From: a virus
DNA: 40,878 nt
Virus record (IMG/VR): IMGVR_UViG_3300031539_007568
Coordinates: 1 to 40,878 of that record
Reading direction: 5' to 3' (one strand)
Part shown: one piece after another, positions 17,191-25,709 of the stretch
Position numbering within the stretch: position 1 is the stretch's first letter
Layout of the letters: each line of letters starts with the position of its first letter
Notes under the pieces: generated by a model
Told to the model about the DNA's origin: nothing
Seen by the model: the letters and a program-made list of their open reading frames with translations, nothing else
Databases searched by the model: none
Position numbers and translations under genes: made by a program

Positions 17191-18507
17191 ATGAGCCAAA
17201 TTAAAGTTTTAGTAGTCCCTTCAGACCGTAGTGGTGTTTCGATGTTTAGATCGGTTGATCCACATTTAAAATTACAAGAGTTATTCCCTAAAGAGTTTTT
17301 TGTTGATATTGTAACAGCCGGAACTGATACTCTTAATTGGGATGATGACAATTATTTAAAACAATTTAATATTGTACATTTCCATAGAACTATTAATACT
17401 ATTGTTAATGGCCAGTTACAACCTGTTTACGGTGATGCAGCAAAAGTTATTTTTGATAAACTTAAAAAAATGGGTATTACAACTATCATGGATATTGACG
17501 ATTATTGGATGCCAACTCATGAACACCCAGCACACGCAATATTAAAACAATCTAAAATTGATGATTTAATTAAATCTAATATTAAAATTGTTGATTGGGT
17601 TATGACTACAACTAAAGTTTTTGCTGATGAAATTAGAAAAATTAATAAAAATGTTGTCGTTATACCAAATTCTATAGATCCGTCACAAGAACAATTCCAA
17701 CCTAAAGATATTAAAAGTGATAAATTTAGAGTTGGTTGGTTAGGTGGTTCTTCTCATCTACACGATTTAGGTATTATAAAACAAGGTTTAAATACTTGGA
17801 TGAATGGTGAAGGTAAAGATGATACACAATTAGTACTTTGTGGATTTGATTTAAGAGGTAATATTACGGAAACCAATCCACAAACTGGTGAACAAAGAAC
17901 AAGAAAAATTTTACCTATTGAAAGTGTTTGGTGTCGTTATGAAGAAATGTTTACTAATAACTACGGAATACTTTCTCCAGAATATAAAAAACATCTTTTA
18001 AAATATAATCGAGAAAGTGATGGTAACTTTGACGATTCTAACGAATCTTATCGTAGAGTTTGGACTAAACCTATTACAACTTATGCGTCAAACTACAACT
18101 TATTTGATGTTTCTTTAGCACCAATTAAAGAACACATTTTTAACAAATGTAAGTCACAGTTAAAAGTTATTGAGGCAGGATTTCATAAAAAAGCTTTAAT
18201 AGCACAGAATTTTGGTCCTTATACTATTGATTTAGTCAATGTAATTGAGTATGGTGGTAAAATAAATGAGAATGGTAACGCTATCCTTATTGATTCAGTT
18301 AAGAATCATAAAGACTGGTTAAAGGCTATTAAATTTTTACATAAAAACCCCGATATGATTAAAAATATGGGTGAAAATTTATACAATACAGTTAACAGTA
18401 AGTATCATATTGATATCGTTACTAAAAGTAGGTCTGAATTTTATATGTCACTCGTAAATGAGAAAAAAAGAGAAACAAAAGAAATTGTTGAACAATTAAG
18501 TAGTTAA
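17191..18507 (+). CDS. GT-B glycosyltransferase, GT4-like (438 aa)
   Basis: The N-terminal half contains a SGVSMFRSVDPHLKL segment, a short DIDDYW element and a strand leading into VIPNSIDP, typical of the linker of GT4 enzymes. The C-terminal Rossmann half begins KFRVGWLGGSSHLHD and ends with the donor-site pattern SQLKVIEAGFHKKALIAQ. The E-x7-E motif is only partly kept. The enzyme should transfer a nucleotide-activated sugar; donor and acceptor are unknown. It is the first gene after the terminator, and lies apart from the main glycan island, next to exonuclease and dUTPase genes, which suggests a core phage function such as modifying DNA or virion protein. Confidence 0.8.
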   Translation: MSQIKVLVVPSDRSGVSMFRSVDPHLKLQELFPKEFFVDIVTAGTDTLNWDDDNYLKQFNIVHFHRTINTIVNGQLQPVYGDAAKVIFDKLKKMGITTIMDIDDYWMPTHEHPAHAILKQSKIDDLIKSNIKIVDWVMTTTKVFADEIRKINKNVVVIPNSIDPSQEQFQPKDIKSDKFRVGWLGGSSHLHDLGIIKQGLNTWMNGEGKDDTQLVLCGFDLRGNITETNPQTGEQRTRKILPIESVWCRYEEMFTNNYGILSPEYKKHLLKYNRESDGNFDDSNESYRRVWTKPITTYASNYNLFDVSLAPIKEHIFNKCKSQLKVIEAGFHKKALIAQNFGPYTIDLVNVIEYGGKINENGNAILIDSVKNHKDWLKAIKFLHKNPDMIKNMGENLYNTVNSKYHIDIVTKSRSEFYMSLVNEKKRETKEIVEQLSS

Positions 18508-18510
18508 AAA

Positions 18511-19239
18511 ATGAAAATGAGTAAGGTACCACAAGAGAATAATTTTGATGAAAACAAATTATTATTTCTTGAGATAGCCACGGTTTCACACGAAAAATTC
18601 TATTCTGATTTAGAGAAAAATAATCCTACTATAGCAAAGATATTTGATGATAGTAGGTTTTCTCTTGCAGAAAGATTTCCTGATTTTAAATCTGGTATTG
18701 AAGAAAATAAAATAGATTCTAAATTTCTATATGAAAAATGTGCAGGAATTTATCCAGAATTTGGTAAAATCGTTTGTGTGAGTCTAGGGGCTTTAGATTC
18801 TAAGGGTGAAATTAAAATCACCACATTTACTGGTAGTGAAAGAGAGATACTTTTAAAAACTAGAACCGTTCTAAATACGGCAGCTTCAAAATATACCCTT
18901 TGTGGGCATAATATAAAAAGTTTTGATTTACCTTACTTAGGTAAAAGATACTTAATCAACGGTTTAAGACCACCCTCATTACTCCCAACACACGAAACTA
19001 AACCTTGGGAAATAAAAGCAATAGATACAAGAGATATTTGGACTTTTAGTGGATTTAAAAGTTTTAGTTCATTACATTTAATAGCCAACTTAATGGATAT
19101 TGAAGTTACTTCATATATTAAAGGTGAGGATGTTAGTAAACTTTTTTGGAATGGTGAACTAGATAAAGTAATAGAGTTTTGTGAGTCTGAAATAAAAATA
19201 ACAATAGAAATTATAAAAAAATACAATTCTTATGAGTAA
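18511..19239 (+). CDS. 3'-5' exonuclease-like protein (PolB-exonuclease family) with altered catalytic residues
   Basis: The fold is that of the predicted 3'-5' exonucleases related to the PolB proofreading domain. Exo II is intact (CGHNIKSFDLPYLG, Asp139), and IDTRDIWTFSG matches the family's middle block. Exo I, normally FLDIETV, reads FLEIATV: the Asp is Glu21 and the Glu is Ala23. Exo III, normally CxxD, reads CESE (Glu227). Three of four metal ligands are therefore changed, two of them conservatively. It may be inactive, slow, or a structural or regulatory protein. It overlaps dUTPase by 8 nt, so both belong to a nucleotide/DNA maintenance group. Family call is good, activity doubtful. 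Confidence 0.75.
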   Translation: MKMSKVPQENNFDENKLLFLEIATVSHEKFYSDLEKNNPTIAKIFDDSRFSLAERFPDFKSGIEENKIDSKFLYEKCAGIYPEFGKIVCVSLGALDSKGEIKITTFTGSEREILLKTRTVLNTAASKYTLCGHNIKSFDLPYLGKRYLINGLRPPSLLPTHETKPWEIKAIDTRDIWTFSGFKSFSSLHLIANLMDIEVTSYIKGEDVSKLFWNGELDKVIEFCESEIKITIEIIKKYNSYE

Positions 19240-19849
19240 TGATATGAATGAATATATTAGGGAATTAAAACAATTAAAATCCTTAAATCTTTTACCACCA
19301 GATGAGATGGAAGAGTTAGATAGCTTAATTACGATGATGGAAAGTTCTGATATTCTTGGGCTAACCCAAGAAAATGATTACAGTAAATACAAATTACCAA
19401 TAAAATTTGTTAATAACTCCCGTAATGAAGATCCAACTTGGGCAAAAGAGGGAGATTCGGGTTTTGATTTAAGAGCTGAATTATTTGAAGTTGGTGGTAC
19501 ATTAACACTTAGACCATTCGAAAGAACTTTAATTCCAACAGGACTTTATTTTGAGTTGCCTAACGGTTATGAATTACAAATTAGACCACGTAGTGGTCAT
19601 TCATTTAAAACAGGTCTTATGGCTATTCTAGGCACTGTTGATACGGGTTATCGTGGTGAGGTTAAAGTTATCATGATTAACCTTAGTGATAAAGAACAAA
19701 TTATTGAACAGGGTGAAAGAGTGGCACAGGGTGTAGTTGCCCCAAGAGTTAGTGGTGATTTTGGTACAATGGTTAAATTAGAATCTGTTAAGGAGTTATC
19801 TAATTCTGAAAGAGGTGTAGGTGGTTTCGGATCAACAGGTAAAAAATAA
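19232..19849 (+). CDS. dut: dUTPase (dUTP diphosphatase, trimeric type)
   Basis: All five motifs of the trimeric dUTPases are present: I DSGFDLRA (75-82), II RPRSG (118-122), III GTVDTGYRGE (134-143), IV GERVAQGVV (161-169), V RGVGGFGSTG (194-203). It hydrolyses dUTP to dUMP and diphosphate, keeping uracil out of phage DNA and feeding dTMP synthesis. The first 55 residues form a helical extension (MNEYIRELKQLKSLNL) not needed for catalysis, making it longer than the usual 140-150 aa. Motif II is RPRSGHS where RPRSGLA is usual. It overlaps the preceding exonuclease-like gene. Confidence 0.95.
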   Translation: MSNDMNEYIRELKQLKSLNLLPPDEMEELDSLITMMESSDILGLTQENDYSKYKLPIKFVNNSRNEDPTWAKEGDSGFDLRAELFEVGGTLTLRPFERTLIPTGLYFELPNGYELQIRPRSGHSFKTGLMAILGTVDTGYRGEVKVIMINLSDKEQIIEQGERVAQGVVAPRVSGDFGTMVKLESVKELSNSERGVGGFGSTGKK

Positions 19850-19850
19850 T

Positions 19851-20342
19851 ATGTCAGTAGTAGCCGTAAAAATAGAAAAAAATAAAATTGTTATAGGTGC
19901 TGATAGCATCTTAGTAACTGGTCATACCCAAGAAAAAGATAAATTAGCTAAACTATTCCAAAATGAATGGGGTGTGGTTGGTGATGTTGGTGAAGCTCAA
20001 GAAGGGGCTTTATTCCAAATTTTTTCTAAAACAAGGAAACCTAGAGAGTCTAGTGTTGAAGCTATAACAGAATTTATGTTTGATTTTTTCTCTTGGAAGA
20101 AAGAGAAAACTGAAAGCACAGAATTAATTAATAGTTACATTATTGTCTTTAATGGTAAGGCCTTTTTAGTTGAGGGATTTTATGTTAAAGAAATAAAAGA
20201 TTATACAGCAATTGGAGCCGGTATGGATTTCGCTTTGGCATCACTATACTTAGGTTCTTCAGTACAAGATGCAATTAAAACTTCTTGTCACCTATCGATT
20301 TATTGTGAAGAACCTATTAATATAATTGAAATTAAAAAATAA
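19851..20342 (+). CDS. Proteasome/HslV-type Ntn-hydrolase with Ser nucleophile (163 aa)
   Basis: I start it at the ATG at 19851 (MSVVAVKIEK). The pattern MSVVAVK...IVIGADS...DKLAKLF...WGVVGDVGEA matches the first half of HslV and proteasome beta subunits. If Met1 is removed, Ser becomes residue 1, Asp18 becomes 17 and Lys34 becomes 33: exactly the spacing of the Thr1/Asp17/Lys33 catalytic set. The later part, TAIGAGMDFALASLYLGSS and EDPINI-type ending (CEEPINIIEI), also matches HslV. The length fits an HslV subunit. No HslU-type ATPase is in the window. It could be a protease that clears host proteins, or a modified subunit that enters or blocks host HslV. It is 1 nt after dut. Confidence 0.75.
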   Translation: MSVVAVKIEKNKIVIGADSILVTGHTQEKDKLAKLFQNEWGVVGDVGEAQEGALFQIFSKTRKPRESSVEAITEFMFDFFSWKKEKTESTELINSYIIVFNGKAFLVEGFYVKEIKDYTAIGAGMDFALASLYLGSSVQDAIKTSCHLSIYCEEPINIIEIKK

Positions 20343-20345
20343 AAT

Positions 20346-20522
20346 ATGGAAAATTTATATGATTATTATTTCCACTTCAACATTTATACTGAAGAATGGA
20401 ATGCCTTTCCTAGGGGTGAGAATTACATGGGAAATATTGAAAGGAAAAATACTGTCTATACTAATAGGGACTTAAATAAATTAATCGATAAGATTAAGGA
20501 ATTAGAGTTTCAATTAGTATGA
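20346..20522 (+). CDS. Small unknown protein (58 aa)
   Basis: The frame encodes MENLYDYYFHFNIYTEEWNA and ends in a charged helix (LNKLIDKIKELEF). It starts 3 nt after the Ntn-hydrolase stop in the usual aaatATG context and overlaps the next ATG by 4 nt (ATGA), so it is probably translated. No family is recognised. It is rich in aromatic residues (Tyr, Phe, Trp). It sits at the left border of the glycan island. Confidence 0.6.
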   Translation: MENLYDYYFHFNIYTEEWNAFPRGENYMGNIERKNTVYTNRDLNKLIDKIKELEFQLV

Positions 20523-22111
20523 TTAGTATAGTTTATTCTACCCGTAGTATTAATAAACAGTTTCAAGAACACATCAAAAAAACTATTGGTGTAAAAGATT
20601 ATGAAATTGTTGAAGTTATAAATAATGGAGATAAGTCCTTAACTGAGTGTTACAATTATGGTTTAGATAATACAAAAAACAAAATTGTAGTATTTTGTCA
20701 TGATGATATTATTTTAAAAGAGGGTTGGGGTAAGAAGATTATCAAACATTTTAATAATACTGATTATGGTATTATTGGTATGGCTGGCACTACTGATATG
20801 TCTGAAATTGGTCGTTGGTGGCAAGACTCAACTAAAATGGTTGGGATTGTTTCACATACAAATGAAGGTAAAACCTGGGAAAACAAATATTCAAATAATT
20901 TTAGTGATGAAGTAATTGAAACTGTCATGTTAGATGGCCTTTTTTTTGTTGTTGATAAAGATAAAATTAAAAATAGGTTTGATGAGTCTTTCAAAGGATT
21001 TCACTTTTACGATGTAGATTTCACGTTTAATAACCATTTAAGTGGTGTTAAGATTGGTGTTATGTTCGATATTAAAATCACCCATAAATCAATGGGGGCA
21101 ACTAATGATGAATGGGAAAAAAATCGTGAACAATTTATTGAAAAATATAAAGAAAAACTACCCCATAATATCAAACCAGAACTAAGGTTTGAAGTTAAGC
21201 CAAAAAATCTTAAAGAATACCCCAAACTTGGTATTATTATACCGACCAAAGGTAATGTTCAAATGTTAGAGGATTGTATAAACTCAATCTATAAACAAGG
21301 TGGTTACCCTGGAACTAGAATGGTAATCTATGTGGCTGATACAGGCTCAACACCTGAAGAGAAAGAAGAAATAAAAAATTTCTGTAACAGCCAACAATTT
21401 CTTTCAGATAGACATGGTGATGTTAGATTTATAGAATATGATTTCTATAATTTTGCTGTTATTAATAACGATATGGTGGAAAATCATGTAGAAAAGGATA
21501 CTGAAGTTTTATTATTCTGTAATAACGATATTAAACTTGTTAATAACGCAATAGAACGTATGATTGATGTTTATAACAAAAATAAAAAGAATGTCGGTAC
21601 TATCGGTGCACGTCTTCATTATGGTGATAACACAGTACAACACTCTGGTATTGTTATGTTTGTAAGACAAGATATGGGTGTTGGTATTAGTCACCACGGT
21701 TTAAGGTCTTACCATACTTATTACGATTCTTTAACCAGAAATGTTTTTGGTAATACTGGTGCATTCTTGATGATTAATAAAAAATTATTTGACGAAGTTG
21801 GTGGTTTTAATACAAACTATAGGGAGTGTTTTGAAGACGTTGAGTTAAATATTCAATGTATAAACCGTAACAAAGAGAATATTTTTGTTGGTGATGCTGT
21901 TTGTTACCACTATGAAAGTCAAACTAGAAATAAGAGTGAAGAAAAGCTTAAACGTGAGTCAGAAGACTACACAAAAAAGTTAATACCATTTATATTGAAC
22001 AATAAAAAAACATATAATTATTTTACAAATATTAAAGCTAAAGATTTTGAGTCTTTAATAGAGAGAAGTAGACAACAACAAATTGAAAAACAAAATGCGT
22101 TTAGGGTGTAG
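20519..22111 (+). CDS. Two-domain glycosyltransferase, GT2-type (530 aa)
   Basis: Two GT-A domains are joined. The first (1-215) begins ISIVYSTR and has the metal site FCHDDI; it ends with a block containing GFHFYDVDFTF. The second (from about 235) starts KLGIIIPTKGNVQMLEDCI, has LLFCNNDIKL as its DxD-like site and ends with the GT2 pattern FGNTGAFLMINKKLFDEVGGF plus ECFEDVELNIQ. Each domain should transfer one sugar, so the protein may add two residues in order, or a disaccharide repeat. The end overlaps the next gene by 17 nt. Domain call is sure, specificity unknown. Confidence 0.85.
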   Translation: MISIVYSTRSINKQFQEHIKKTIGVKDYEIVEVINNGDKSLTECYNYGLDNTKNKIVVFCHDDIILKEGWGKKIIKHFNNTDYGIIGMAGTTDMSEIGRWWQDSTKMVGIVSHTNEGKTWENKYSNNFSDEVIETVMLDGLFFVVDKDKIKNRFDESFKGFHFYDVDFTFNNHLSGVKIGVMFDIKITHKSMGATNDEWEKNREQFIEKYKEKLPHNIKPELRFEVKPKNLKEYPKLGIIIPTKGNVQMLEDCINSIYKQGGYPGTRMVIYVADTGSTPEEKEEIKNFCNSQQFLSDRHGDVRFIEYDFYNFAVINNDMVENHVEKDTEVLLFCNNDIKLVNNAIERMIDVYNKNKKNVGTIGARLHYGDNTVQHSGIVMFVRQDMGVGISHHGLRSYHTYYDSLTRNVFGNTGAFLMINKKLFDEVGGFNTNYRECFEDVELNIQCINRNKENIFVGDAVCYHYESQTRNKSEEKLKRESEDYTKKLIPFILNNKKTYNYFTNIKAKDFESLIERSRQQQIEKQNAFRV

Positions 22112-22877
22112 TTATAATTTATTTGATGGTGAGGAGTTATTAGAAGGTTCTATAAAACAAATAAGAAAACATGTAGACTACATAAGTGTTGTTTACCAAA
22201 CAGTTTCAAACTTTGGTAATCCTTGTGATTCGGGATTGGTTGTGCTACTAGAAAAATTAAAATCAGATGGACTGATAGATGAGATATTCGAATTCTCACC
22301 AAAAGTTAATAAAGGTGGACATTCTAATGAAATTCAAAAAAGAAATATAGGGTTATCTTTATCCCAAGGTGCCGGATGTACACACCATATGTCTATGGAT
22401 TCTGATGAGTATTACTTACCTTCGGAATTTGAATATCTTAAAAAAATCATAATTGATGGCGATTATGATTCTTCTTATTGCCAAATGCAAACATATTATA
22501 AAAGTTGGGAATATTCGTTAAATCCAGCTGAAGAATATTATGTTTCCCTAATATTCAAAATTAAATCAGACTCAACTTATGTCATAGGAGCACCAGCTCC
22601 AGTTTTGGTAGATCCTACAAGGAGGATGGTACCATCAGATAGACCTATAGTTTTAACAAGAGAACAAATTCAAATGCATCATGGTTCTTATATTAGAAAT
22701 AATGTAAGGGTAAAATTACAAAATAGTTCAGCGTCAGTTAATTTTAATAACGATATAGATAAAATTGTTAACCATTATAACACTTGGGAATACCCAAATA
22801 AAGTTTTATGGGGTGGAGCACCGAGTACATTACATAATGTTAAAAAAGTAGAAAACCTTTTTGAAAGTGATAAATAG
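22095..22877 (+). CDS. GT2-like glycosyltransferase (260 aa)
   Basis: The protein opens MRLGCSYNLFDGEELLEGSI, has a YISVVYQTVSN strand and the metal-binding site MSMDSDEYYLPSEF, where DSDE takes the DxD place. This is the layout of short GT2-like transferases and of the GT92-type domain. I use the ATG at 22095, not the in-frame TTG at 22083. It overlaps both neighbours by 17 nt. Its stop is TAG. Donor and acceptor unknown. Confidence 0.7.
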   Translation: MRLGCSYNLFDGEELLEGSIKQIRKHVDYISVVYQTVSNFGNPCDSGLVVLLEKLKSDGLIDEIFEFSPKVNKGGHSNEIQKRNIGLSLSQGAGCTHHMSMDSDEYYLPSEFEYLKKIIIDGDYDSSYCQMQTYYKSWEYSLNPAEEYYVSLIFKIKSDSTYVIGAPAPVLVDPTRRMVPSDRPIVLTREQIQMHHGSYIRNNVRVKLQNSSASVNFNNDIDKIVNHYNTWEYPNKVLWGGAPSTLHNVKKVENLFESDK

Positions 22878-23478
22878 TTTTTTTGATAAAAAATATTGTA
22901 TAAACCTAAAACACAGAAATGATAGGTGGGAAAATTGTAATAAACAATTTAAAAAATACGGTTTAGATGTGGAAAGATTTGATGCTATTAATGGTAATGA
23001 AGTCATACCTAAAGGTATTAATGGATTGTTACCTGGTGAGGTTGGTGTAATTCGTAGTAATTATAATGTTATTAAAAACGCTAAAGAAAACGGGTATAAA
23101 AACATTATCATTTTTGAGGATGATGTTGAGTTATGTGAAGATTTTACCAATAAATTTAACGAAATGTATAAGAAGGTTCCAAATGATTGGGGATTCTTAT
23201 ACATGGGTGGGAATCATGTTGGTGGTTTGGTACCTATAAATGAAAACGTGTCTCAAATAAAACACACATACGCCATCCACGCTATTTGTGTAAATGAAAG
23301 TGTTTTCGATCATATATTAGAACTACTACCTAATGAGAAAGAACAGGTAGATGTTACTTATGCTAAATTACAAAAAATATTCCCTAGTTATGTTTTTAGG
23401 CCACATTTAGCTTGGCAAAAAGATGGACATTCAGACATTCAAGGAGGATATCAGAACTATGATTTTTTAAAAAGATGA
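22861..23478 (+). CDS. GT25-family glycosyltransferase (LPS-type)
   Basis: The sequence DKKYCINLKHRNDRWENCNKQF, followed by FDAINGNEV, GEVGVIRSNYNVIKNA and NIIIFEDDVEL, is the hallmark order of GT25 enzymes, which add galactose or similar sugars to lipooligosaccharide or protein. The EDD site binds the metal and nucleotide sugar. No ATG is available: the frame starts at TTG (22861) or GTG (22867), both inside the end of the previous gene. A non-ATG start with a 17-nt overlap suggests translational coupling. Confidence 0.85.
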   Translation: MKVINSFFDKKYCINLKHRNDRWENCNKQFKKYGLDVERFDAINGNEVIPKGINGLLPGEVGVIRSNYNVIKNAKENGYKNIIIFEDDVELCEDFTNKFNEMYKKVPNDWGFLYMGGNHVGGLVPINENVSQIKHTYAIHAICVNESVFDHILELLPNEKEQVDVTYAKLQKIFPSYVFRPHLAWQKDGHSDIQGGYQNYDFLKR

Positions 23479-24284
23479 TAACAGTTTATTTACAAGGTGG
23501 GTTAGGTAATCAGATGTTTCAAATAGCTTCTACATATTCACACGCTAAAAATCACGGTGATGAAGCTGTATTTAATTTAAGTAACTCTCACACACCACAT
23601 CAAGGTGAAAACAGTTCAAAATACCAAGGTAATTTATTTAGGTTTAAAAATGACCCTAATGTCTATAACATATGTCATAGAACCTTTACACAACCAGGTC
23701 ATGCTTATTGTGAGTTACCTTATTTCCCTAATCTACAACTACAGGGTTTTTATCAATCAGAAAAATTCTTTATAAATCATAAACAAGAAGTTATTGACTT
23801 ATTTAGGTTAGGGTTAACCTCACCACCTTACAACCTTAGATGGGTTAAGATTAGTTCTGAATTAGAATCATTACGTAAGTCACTAAACAAACCAATCGTT
23901 TCTATCCATATTAGACGAGGTGATTACCTTAAATTTAAGGGAATTCATGACCCGTGTTCTGTTGAGTATTACAATGAGGCAATAACTTTAATGAAAGAGA
24001 AGATTGGTGATTTTCACACTTATTTTGTATCTGATGATATTGAATGGTGTAAGGCGGTTTTTGATGGTCGTGGTAGTTTCTCTAGTCATACAGATGAATT
24101 AGATGACCTAATATTATTAGTTAATGCAGACCACAATATTATAGCGAATAGTAGTTTTAGTTGGTGGGGGGCCTACTTAAATAATAACCCCAATAAGATT
24201 GTCATTGGACCTGAAAAATGGTTTGGCCCAAGAGGTCCACAAGATACCCAAGATGTAATACCTGAAAATTGGATTAAAATATAA
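23475..24284 (+). CDS. GT11-family fucosyltransferase-like protein (alpha-1,2 type)
   Basis: The opening MITVYLQGGLGNQMFQIAST, the IHIRRGDY motif (His145-Tyr151) and NSSFSWWGAYLN are the signatures of GT11 alpha-1,2-fucosyltransferases. The family uses GDP-L-fucose. No GDP-fucose synthesis genes are seen here, but a GDP-mannose 3,5-epimerase lies 11 kb downstream, so GDP-L-galactose is an alternative donor. The start overlaps the GT25 stop by 4 nt (ATGA). Length (269 aa) is normal. Confidence 0.88.
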   Translation: MITVYLQGGLGNQMFQIASTYSHAKNHGDEAVFNLSNSHTPHQGENSSKYQGNLFRFKNDPNVYNICHRTFTQPGHAYCELPYFPNLQLQGFYQSEKFFINHKQEVIDLFRLGLTSPPYNLRWVKISSELESLRKSLNKPIVSIHIRRGDYLKFKGIHDPCSVEYYNEAITLMKEKIGDFHTYFVSDDIEWCKAVFDGRGSFSSHTDELDDLILLVNADHNIIANSSFSWWGAYLNNNPNKIVIGPEKWFGPRGPQDTQDVIPENWIKI

Positions 24285-24288
24285 AAAT

Positions 24289-24909
24289 ATGTTATTAGAT
24301 TTAGTAAAATTAAAGGAGAAATATGACCTAAAAATTAAAGGTACTCTACACATTGGGGCCCACTTTGGTCAAGAGTATTCAACCTATGAAGAATTAGGTA
24401 TTAAAGATGTTATGTTTTTTGAACCATTACCTCACACATTCGAAACACTAAAACATAATGTTGGTGATAAGCAAGGTGTTAGTTTGGTTAATGCAGCCCT
24501 AGGTAATACTGTTGGTAAGATTGAGATGAACGTTGAATCAATTAACCAAGGTCAATCTAGTTCAATATTAGAACCGATAATCCATTTACAACAATACCCA
24601 CATATTAAATTTACAGATAAAATTACTGTAAATATCACAAAACTAGACACCTTTATTGAAGACCGTGAAAAGTACAATTTTATTAATATAGATGTACAAG
24701 GTTATGAATTAGAAGTTTTTAAAGGTGGTAGTGAATACTTAAACCATATTGATTACATTATGACAGAAGTTAATAGAGATGAGGTTTATGCTGGTTGTCC
24801 TAGAATTGAGGAATTAGATGATTACTTAGGTACCTATGGTTTTAAAAGGGTGGAAACTACTTGGGATGGTGGAACATGGGGTGATGCTTTTTATATTAAA
24901 GAAAAATGA
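24289..24909 (+). CDS. FkbM-type methyltransferase
   Basis: The N-terminal GTLHIGAHFGQEYSTYEELG is motif I of FkbM methyltransferases, with FFEPLPHTFETLK next and VNITKLDTFI then FINIDVQGYELEVFKGG, the family's central block. It should methylate a hydroxyl group, probably on a sugar, using S-adenosylmethionine. It overlaps the GT10-like gene by 4 nt, so the methylation may concern the same glycan. Confidence 0.85.
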   Translation: MLLDLVKLKEKYDLKIKGTLHIGAHFGQEYSTYEELGIKDVMFFEPLPHTFETLKHNVGDKQGVSLVNAALGNTVGKIEMNVESINQGQSSSILEPIIHLQQYPHIKFTDKITVNITKLDTFIEDREKYNFINIDVQGYELEVFKGGSEYLNHIDYIMTEVNRDEVYAGCPRIEELDDYLGTYGFKRVETTWDGGTWGDAFYIKEK

Positions 24910-25706
24910 AAGAAAAAATTGGATTAATAGGTGGTGATTTCCAACACGCATATTCTACAACATTATGGAAACACCCAACATATTTTGAATGGGATAAAGG
25001 TAATACTAATGATATTACTTTCTATGTTGATACTATGATACTACCTGGGTGTGGTGATACTACCAGTAAAAGAAAATTTGCTTGGTTAGTAGAATCTAGA
25101 ATGATAGTACCTACAGCAATAAAAGATATTAAAGAGAATTGGGAATTAATATCAAATTCTTATGAATATCTTTTTACACACCAAAAAGAAATATATGATT
25201 TAGCTGATAATTTTATTTATTTACCACCACACGGTCATTGGATTGAAAATCCACAGATATACCCAAAAAATAAATTAGTATCTATGATGAGTTCTAGTAA
25301 AAATATGGGTGGTGGTCATGGTTTTAGATTGGGGTGGGTTAAGAAACTACGTAATAAATTGGATTTATATGGTCGTGGTTTTAGGGAGGTACAAAAAAAA
25401 GAAGAAGCAATAGCTGATTATATGTTTTCTGTTACAATAGAAAATGATAAATATGAGACTTATTGGTCTGAAAAAATATTAGATTGTTTCGCCTGTGGTA
25501 CAATACCAGTATATCATGGTTCACCTGATATTGGTGAGTTTTTTAACATGGATGGTATTATTATTTTAACTGATGATTTTGATGTTACTCAATTAACACC
25601 AGAATTATATTATAGTAAAATTGATGCAATAAAAGATAATTTTAATAGAACATTAAAATATGGTATCATTGAGGATGACATATATAAAAAATATATAATT
25701 AAATAG
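24906..25706 (+). CDS. GT10-like fucosyltransferase (alpha-1,3/1,4 type)
   Basis: The C-terminal half has the GT10 signature: YMFSVTIENDKYETYWSEKILDC (broken in two in my reading as ADYMFSVTIEN and YETYWSEKILD), then ACGTIPVYHGSPDIGEFF. In GT10 this region binds GDP-L-fucose. The N-terminal half is diverged, with a KFAWLVESR segment typical of the family. GDP-L-galactose would be an alternative donor. Stop codon is TAG. Role in adding a terminal sugar is inferred. Confidence 0.7.
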   Translation: MKEKIGLIGGDFQHAYSTTLWKHPTYFEWDKGNTNDITFYVDTMILPGCGDTTSKRKFAWLVESRMIVPTAIKDIKENWELISNSYEYLFTHQKEIYDLADNFIYLPPHGHWIENPQIYPKNKLVSMMSSSKNMGGGHGFRLGWVKKLRNKLDLYGRGFREVQKKEEAIADYMFSVTIENDKYETYWSEKILDCFACGTIPVYHGSPDIGEFFNMDGIIILTDDFDVTQLTPELYYSKIDAIKDNFNRTLKYGIIEDDIYKKYIIK

Positions 25707-25709
25707 TAT

